Assembly (NCBI RefSeq): GCF_014279975.1
Contig: NZ_CP047936.1
Coordinates: 1,054,001 to 1,118,000 of the forward strand
DNA from: Synechococcus sp. BIOS-U3-1
GTDB taxonomy: Bacteria; Cyanobacteriota; Cyanobacteriia; PCC-6307; Cyanobiaceae
DNA: 64,000 bases
Reading direction: 5' to 3'
Both the position numbers and the translations under genes were made by a program. The notes beneath the pieces are model-generated. The model was not told the DNA's origin, searched no databases, and saw nothing but the letters and a program-made list of their open reading frames with translations. Every line of letters begins with the position of its first letter. Positions within the stretch are counted from its first letter, which is position 1. Positions 60,154 to 64,000 of the stretch are shown piece by piece.

Positions 60154-61395
60154 TCAGAGCGGTGGCAATCGTCCCTTTGGATCCAGTTCTCTCTTGAGTT
60201 GACGCAGCTCTGGCAACCACTCTTCGAAGGCCTCAATCAGTTCTCCTTGATGGCTGGGGAGATGGTCATGCAACTGAGCCAAATGGACTCCAGGGCATGA
60301 CGTGCTGAAGTCGGCATTCACCTGATTCATCCACGCAAGGCTTTGTTGTCGTCCGACTTGATCTCCTGGGTTCCAGGCCGCTGTGATCCAGGGTTTCCAA
60401 ATGGCATCACGGTGGACGAATGATGTTGCTCCGCGGTTGATCCGCGTTGTTGCTCCCCCCAGCTGCTGAGCGCTGATGCGACATTCACCATGAGGCCTCT
60501 GCTGCATCCGCGAGCTCAGGAGCTGCATCAACGGGCCGGCCTCTTGCCCCAAGGCTGGACCGAGACGAGCGAGCACCTCGCTGTGAGCCGGCATCGATGG
60601 AGCGGTTTCTGACGCGAGCCTGCCAAAGGTCGGCAGCTCCAGTTGATCCGTGCAGTACCGGATTGCAGCTTGCTGATCTGTTCCCAGGATTGGATCAAGT
60701 TGTTTCAGCGTTTGGGGTGTGGTCTCTTGAGAGCTGCAGTCCACCGCGTAGATCTCCAACCTGTCGCCCCAACTCCATTGCAGGCTGCAGGTTTCTGGCC
60801 AGCTCTCCGCGCTCTGGAGCAGCTCTGACAGTTGCGATGGAGTGATCACTCCATGGCGCACTCGCAGTGATTGGCGGCGTTGGGTGCGAAGCCTTAGGCG
60901 CGTAACCACAGCCAGGAATGGTGCAGCACCCATCAGGGCGCGCCAACGGCGGAGATCATCCGCTGTTCGGGGCGTCGATAGGGCAAAGGACTCACCTGAG
61001 CCCCAGATCCCCTCAATTGCAGTGATCGAGTCCAATGCAAGCCCTTGTGAACGGCTCAAGGGACCCATCCCTCCCGTGAGAATGAAGCCGCTTCCCGTGA
61101 GTCCGGAGAGCCCAATGGGAATGCTGCGGTCCGTAGCTCGTAAGACTTGCAACAGCTTGGCCATCGTCAGGCCTGTGCCGAACTCGACTTCTCCGGAGTC
61201 TTCCAAATAGCGGACCTCCTGATGTCGTTGCAGATCCACGGTCCAGCAGCCATCGCTTGCGCAGCGACTGGTGTTTCCTCCGGAGCAAACCCGTAAGGGT
61301 GTTGATCCGAGCGGTTGCAGCATCAGCTGCTTCAACAGCTCCTGACCAGGAGTCAGGCAACCAAGAGTCTTTGCATAACTTGCCAGCGGATTCAT
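60154..61395 (-). CDS. glcE: FAD-linked oxidase, GlcE-like (413 aa)
   Basis: FAD-binding PCMH domain (TPLRVCSGGNTSRCASDGCW, IPIGLSGLTGSGFILTGGMG, QGLALDSITAIEGIWGSGES). The length and C-terminal end (QLKRELDPKGRLPPL) fit the GlcE subunit of glycolate dehydrogenase. The start at 61395 lies 50 bp from the divergent cbiX start. GlcD and GlcF are not adjacent. Confidence 0.78.
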   Translation of the reverse strand: MNPLASYAKTLGCLTPGQELLKQLMLQPLGSTPLRVCSGGNTSRCASDGCWTVDLQRHQEVRYLEDSGEVEFGTGLTMAKLLQVLRATDRSIPIGLSGLTGSGFILTGGMGPLSRSQGLALDSITAIEGIWGSGESFALSTPRTADDLRRWRALMGAAPFLAVVTRLRLRTQRRQSLRVRHGVITPSQLSELLQSAESWPETCSLQWSWGDRLEIYAVDCSSQETTPQTLKQLDPILGTDQQAAIRYCTDQLELPTFGRLASETAPSMPAHSEVLARLGPALGQEAGPLMQLLSSRMQQRPHGECRISAQQLGGATTRINRGATSFVHRDAIWKPWITAAWNPGDQVGRQQSLAWMNQVNADFSTSCPGVHLAQLHDHLPSHQGELIEAFEEWLPELRQLKRELDPKGRLPPL

Positions 61396-61445
61396 GGTCT
61401 TTGTTTTACGGCCGCGAATAGGTTTGATACAGATGCACCGCACGT

Positions 61446-62549
61446 GTGACCGAGCAGATCGTTGCTCCTGCTGCAACCAAACATGGAGTTCTGATCTGTG
61501 GTCATGGCAGCCGCAATCGTCTGGCGGTTGCCGAGTTCGAAGGGTTGGCCAACGGACTCAAAGAGCGACTGACAGGATTGCCGGTGGAATACGGGTTCCT
61601 TGAGTTCGCACGTCCCATCCTGAGAGATGGCCTGGAAAGACTGCGAGAGCAGGGGGTCGGCAAGGTACTTGCCGTTCCGGCGATGTTGTTTGCCGCTGGA
61701 CACGCCAAAAACGACATCCCTTCTGTGCTCAATACCTACAGCGCTGAAACCGGACTGGAGATCGACTACGGCCGTGAACTGGGTGTGGACAGGTTGATGA
61801 TTGCCGCGGCAGGGGCACGCATTCAGGAGGCTCTCAACAAAACCTCTGGGGTTGATCTCTCCGAAACCATGCTCGTGGTCGTCGGTCGTGGTTCCTCGGA
61901 CCCTGATGCCAATTCCAACGTCGCCAAGGTCACCAGGATGTTGGTGGAAGGTTTTGGTTTCGGCTGGGGAGAAACCGTCTATTCGGGCGTCACATTTCCA
62001 CTGGTGGAACCCGGTCTGCGTCATGTGGTGAAGCTTGGGTTCAAGCGCATCATCGTGTTCCCTTATTTTCTGTTCTCAGGGGTATTGGTCAGCCGCATCC
62101 GTCAACACACAGAGCGGGTTGCGGAGGATCATCCGGACGTTGATTTTGTGAATGCGTCCTATCTGGGAGATCACAGTTTCGTGTTGGACACGTTTCTTGA
62201 GCGGGTTCAGGAGGTAATGGGCGGAGAAGCAGCAATGAACTGCTCTCTTTGTAAGTACAGGGCTCAGGTGCTGGGCTTTGAGCAGGAAGTGGGGCTTGAC
62301 CAGTCAAGCCACCATCACCACGTTGAAGGGCTGACTGAAGCCTGTGCACTCTGCGAACGCGAATGCACGGGTGTTTGTCAACCCGATGGCATCCCGATTC
62401 CGGTTGGCGCTGGGCACCATCACGATCATGACCACTCCCATGACCACTCCCATGACCACTCTCATGATCATGGACATCATCCGTATCCACACGCCGATCA
62501 TCCCCTTGGGCCGACGAGCCTGCGTCGCGTTACACCACAGCAGGACTAG
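61446..62549 (+). CDS. cbiX: Sirohydrochlorin cobalto/ferrochelatase-like protein with His-rich tail (367 aa)
   Basis: GVLICGHGSRNRLAVAEFEG and KVLAVPAMLFAAGHAKNDIP hold the two active-site His of CbiX/SirB chelatases, in duplicated halves of about 120 residues. It inserts Co2+ or Fe2+ into sirohydrochlorin for B12 or siroheme. The last 70 residues carry a Cys cluster (CSLCKYRAQVLGFE, CALCERECTGVC) and a run of His-Asp/Ser-His units (HHHDHDHSHDHSHDHSHDHG), a metal store. GTG start at 61446. Fits the B12-dependent nrdJ in the same genome. Confidence 0.85.
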   Translation: MTEQIVAPAATKHGVLICGHGSRNRLAVAEFEGLANGLKERLTGLPVEYGFLEFARPILRDGLERLREQGVGKVLAVPAMLFAAGHAKNDIPSVLNTYSAETGLEIDYGRELGVDRLMIAAAGARIQEALNKTSGVDLSETMLVVVGRGSSDPDANSNVAKVTRMLVEGFGFGWGETVYSGVTFPLVEPGLRHVVKLGFKRIIVFPYFLFSGVLVSRIRQHTERVAEDHPDVDFVNASYLGDHSFVLDTFLERVQEVMGGEAAMNCSLCKYRAQVLGFEQEVGLDQSSHHHHVEGLTEACALCERECTGVCQPDGIPIPVGAGHHHDHDHSHDHSHDHSHDHGHHPYPHADHPLGPTSLRRVTPQQD

Positions 62550-62610
62550 CGGGCTCAAGACCGGGCGCCATGGGCTCTCTCGATGACTTGTTCATTAGCA
62601 CCACGGCCAA

Positions 62611-62655
62611 ACAGCAGCCAGGCTTAACAGCAGCCAGGCTTAACAGCAGCCAGGC
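62611..62655. repeat. 16-bp tandem repeat, three units, at the GMC stop codon
   Basis: ACAGCAGCCAGGCTTA starts at 62611, 62627 and 62643 (last unit diverges after GGC). Read on the minus strand it shifts the frame by one base per unit; the stop of the oxidoreductase falls in the first unit. Confidence 0.6.
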
Positions 62656-64000
62656 ATGCTCTGCGGGTGATGGCCATCATGGTGAGCGTCGGGCTCTGCC
62701 ATCCGGAACTGGGCCAACAGGCTCCATCCACCACCAGCACATTGGGACAGCGCCAGAGCCGGTTCCAGCGATCGACGACGCTGTTGTCTTCGCTGCTTCC
62801 CATGGGCGCACCTCCGACTTCATGGATGTAGTAACCGGGAGGTGGAGCGTCCTCCTGGGCAGAAAGGGCTTTGGCGACGATCGGTTTCACCAGCGGAAGG
62901 TGCACTTGGTCTGCAAGGGATGTTGTGACACCGCCGCCGACGTTGATGCAGTCCTCGATCGTGCCTTGCATGTGCTGCACCATGGCTTGCTCATTCGCTC
63001 TCCATTGGCAGCTGATATGGGGCATCGGTACATCTAGTGGGTCGCAGCGTTGCGAGAGGCACACCTGATTCCTTGCATCGGAGAGCACCTCTCCGTGGCC
63101 GATCAAAAAGCCAAGCCGACGATCTGGATTGCGTTTAAGCCACCACGGCGGGTCAAATCGGTTGATGCCCCCCCAGATCCCATAGCCGCGCAGGAACGGA
63201 CGTCCGGCGCAGGTTTCTGGAGTATTGCCGAAGGGCAGGAAGAAGCTGCCTGCTCCTGACAGCGTGCTGGACGGATCGGATTGCTGCGTTGCTCCACGTC
63301 CGGTTTCACTGGGAACGGTGAAGAAACGACAGCAGGACACGTGGTCCATCAGCCCCTTCCCTAGCTGGCCGGAGGGATCACTGAACCCCATGGATTGGGC
63401 TTGTTGTTCTGACTGCAACAGCAGACGCACTGTCGCGATCGTTGAAGCGCAGATCACCACAAGGTTGCAGTCCAGTCGCTGACGTTCTCCACTGCTGCGG
63501 TTCACCACCACCACAGAACGGGCGCGCTCCTGTGCGGGATCGATCTCCAGGCATTCCGCCATCGAGTTGCTCAGAATGTCTACGCGACCCGTAGCCAAAG
63601 CACGCTGAAGGCTGGAGCCGTTGCTGCTTGATTTCGGCCAGTTCGAGGTCTGCTGGCGTTGGTGGGCCTCAAAGCCCCGCGAGTGGATAAAGGGGAGACC
63701 GCGTTCCTTGGTCAGCAGCTCACGGAATCGCTCCTCTTCAGGCATGAATGGCAAAGCCGATGCCATCTGTCCATCAGGGAGCTGCTTAAGTCCATCTCGC
63801 GCACCACGGACTTCAAACAGCTGCTCGAGCGCGGTGTAGTGAGGATCGAGATCGGCGTGAGTGATGGGCCAGTTTTGGCCATATCCGTCATGATCCGCGC
63901 CTTTGAATTCATAGTCCGAAAGCCGCAGGGTGATCCCGCCCCATGTGAGGCTCCGGCCGCCAACCTGACGGCCCTGGGTCCATAGAAAGGGTTGATCGTC
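62624..64000 (-). CDS. GMC-family oxidoreductase, partial (N-terminus beyond window)
   Basis: The frame is open to the window edge at 64000. QVGGRSLTWGG is the FAD/GMC signature, followed by LVVICASTIATVRLLLQSEQ and the C-terminal GMC block GGAPMGSSEDNSVVDRWNRL with PNVLVVDGACWPSSGWQSPT (catalytic His is the usual site near H-x-GG; here EVGGAPMG). Acts on an unknown alcohol or sugar. The C-terminus lies in a 16-bp tandem repeat. Confidence 0.85.
   Translation of the reverse strand, partial: DDQPFLWTQGRQVGGRSLTWGGITLRLSDYEFKGADHDGYGQNWPITHADLDPHYTALEQLFEVRGARDGLKQLPDGQMASALPFMPEEERFRELLTKERGLPFIHSRGFEAHQRQQTSNWPKSSSNGSSLQRALATGRVDILSNSMAECLEIDPAQERARSVVVVNRSSGERQRLDCNLVVICASTIATVRLLLQSEQQAQSMGFSDPSGQLGKGLMDHVSCCRFFTVPSETGRGATQQSDPSSTLSGAGSFFLPFGNTPETCAGRPFLRGYGIWGGINRFDPPWWLKRNPDRRLGFLIGHGEVLSDARNQVCLSQRCDPLDVPMPHISCQWRANEQAMVQHMQGTIEDCINVGGGVTTSLADQVHLPLVKPIVAKALSAQEDAPPPGYYIHEVGGAPMGSSEDNSVVDRWNRLWRCPNVLVVDGACWPSSGWQSPTLTMMAITRRACLAAVKPGCC

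Overview
The window reads as the chromosome of a marine picocyanobacterium of the Synechococcus type. The basis is a B12-dependent class II ribonucleotide reductase, a CPP1-like J-domain protein, a SulP/BicA-like transporter, type III glutamine synthetase, DUF92, DUF3531 and GlcE-like proteins, and prochlorosin-type Nif11 precursors. The species call is inference from gene content; no rRNA gene is present.

Layout. (1) Positions 1-13,060 are an accessory island with almost every gene on the minus strand. About 1-10,000 is an array of small independent gene cassettes: double-glycine leader peptides, two Nif11/prochlorosin-like precursors, an RTX protein, small secreted proteins and a HExxH protein. 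Many share a folded 5' leader and nearly all end in the same CCCCGCACTTGGCGGGG terminator. Positions 10,025-12,809 hold a satellite- or plasmid-like replication operon (RepA-type ATPase, zinc primase-like protein, excisionase-like HTH). It ends beside a 39-nt 5' fragment of tRNA-Ser(UGA) at 13,024-13,062. (2) 13,136-23,962 is conserved core: nrdJ, a methyltransferase, prfC, CPP1-like, hslO, an ABC ATPase, DUF3531, rsmE, DUF92. (3) 23,928-31,860 is a second accessory stretch. A sigma-70 gene appears split across it (region 2 at 28.7-29.1 kb, region 4 at 23.9-24.1 kb), with small secreted proteins and a TPR protein in between. Two leader-peptide cassettes here, one inside the split gene and one near mfd, are close copies of cassettes in the first island. 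(4) 31,863-64,000 is core again: mfd, ctpA, ispG, a uracil-DNA glycosylase, an aminotransferase, a phnDCE-type transporter, glnN, an AlkB-like protein, an aapJQMP-type amino-acid transporter, a SulP transporter, glcE-like, cbiX-like and a partial GMC oxidoreductase.

How the genes work together. The island cassettes look like a distributed set of co-regulated peptide and secreted-protein genes. Five peptide genes share a phased CTGGTG direct-repeat array (11-bp register) 70-85 bp upstream of the start codon. Three secreted or metallo-protein transcription units carry a ~100-nt folded RNA element between stop codon and terminator. No LanM, C39 transporter or type I secretion gene is present here, so processing and export must be encoded elsewhere. 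The most unusual items are this cassette architecture, the phased operators, the 3'-UTR RNA element, the truncated tRNA-Ser beside a satellite-like replication operon, and the split sigma factor.
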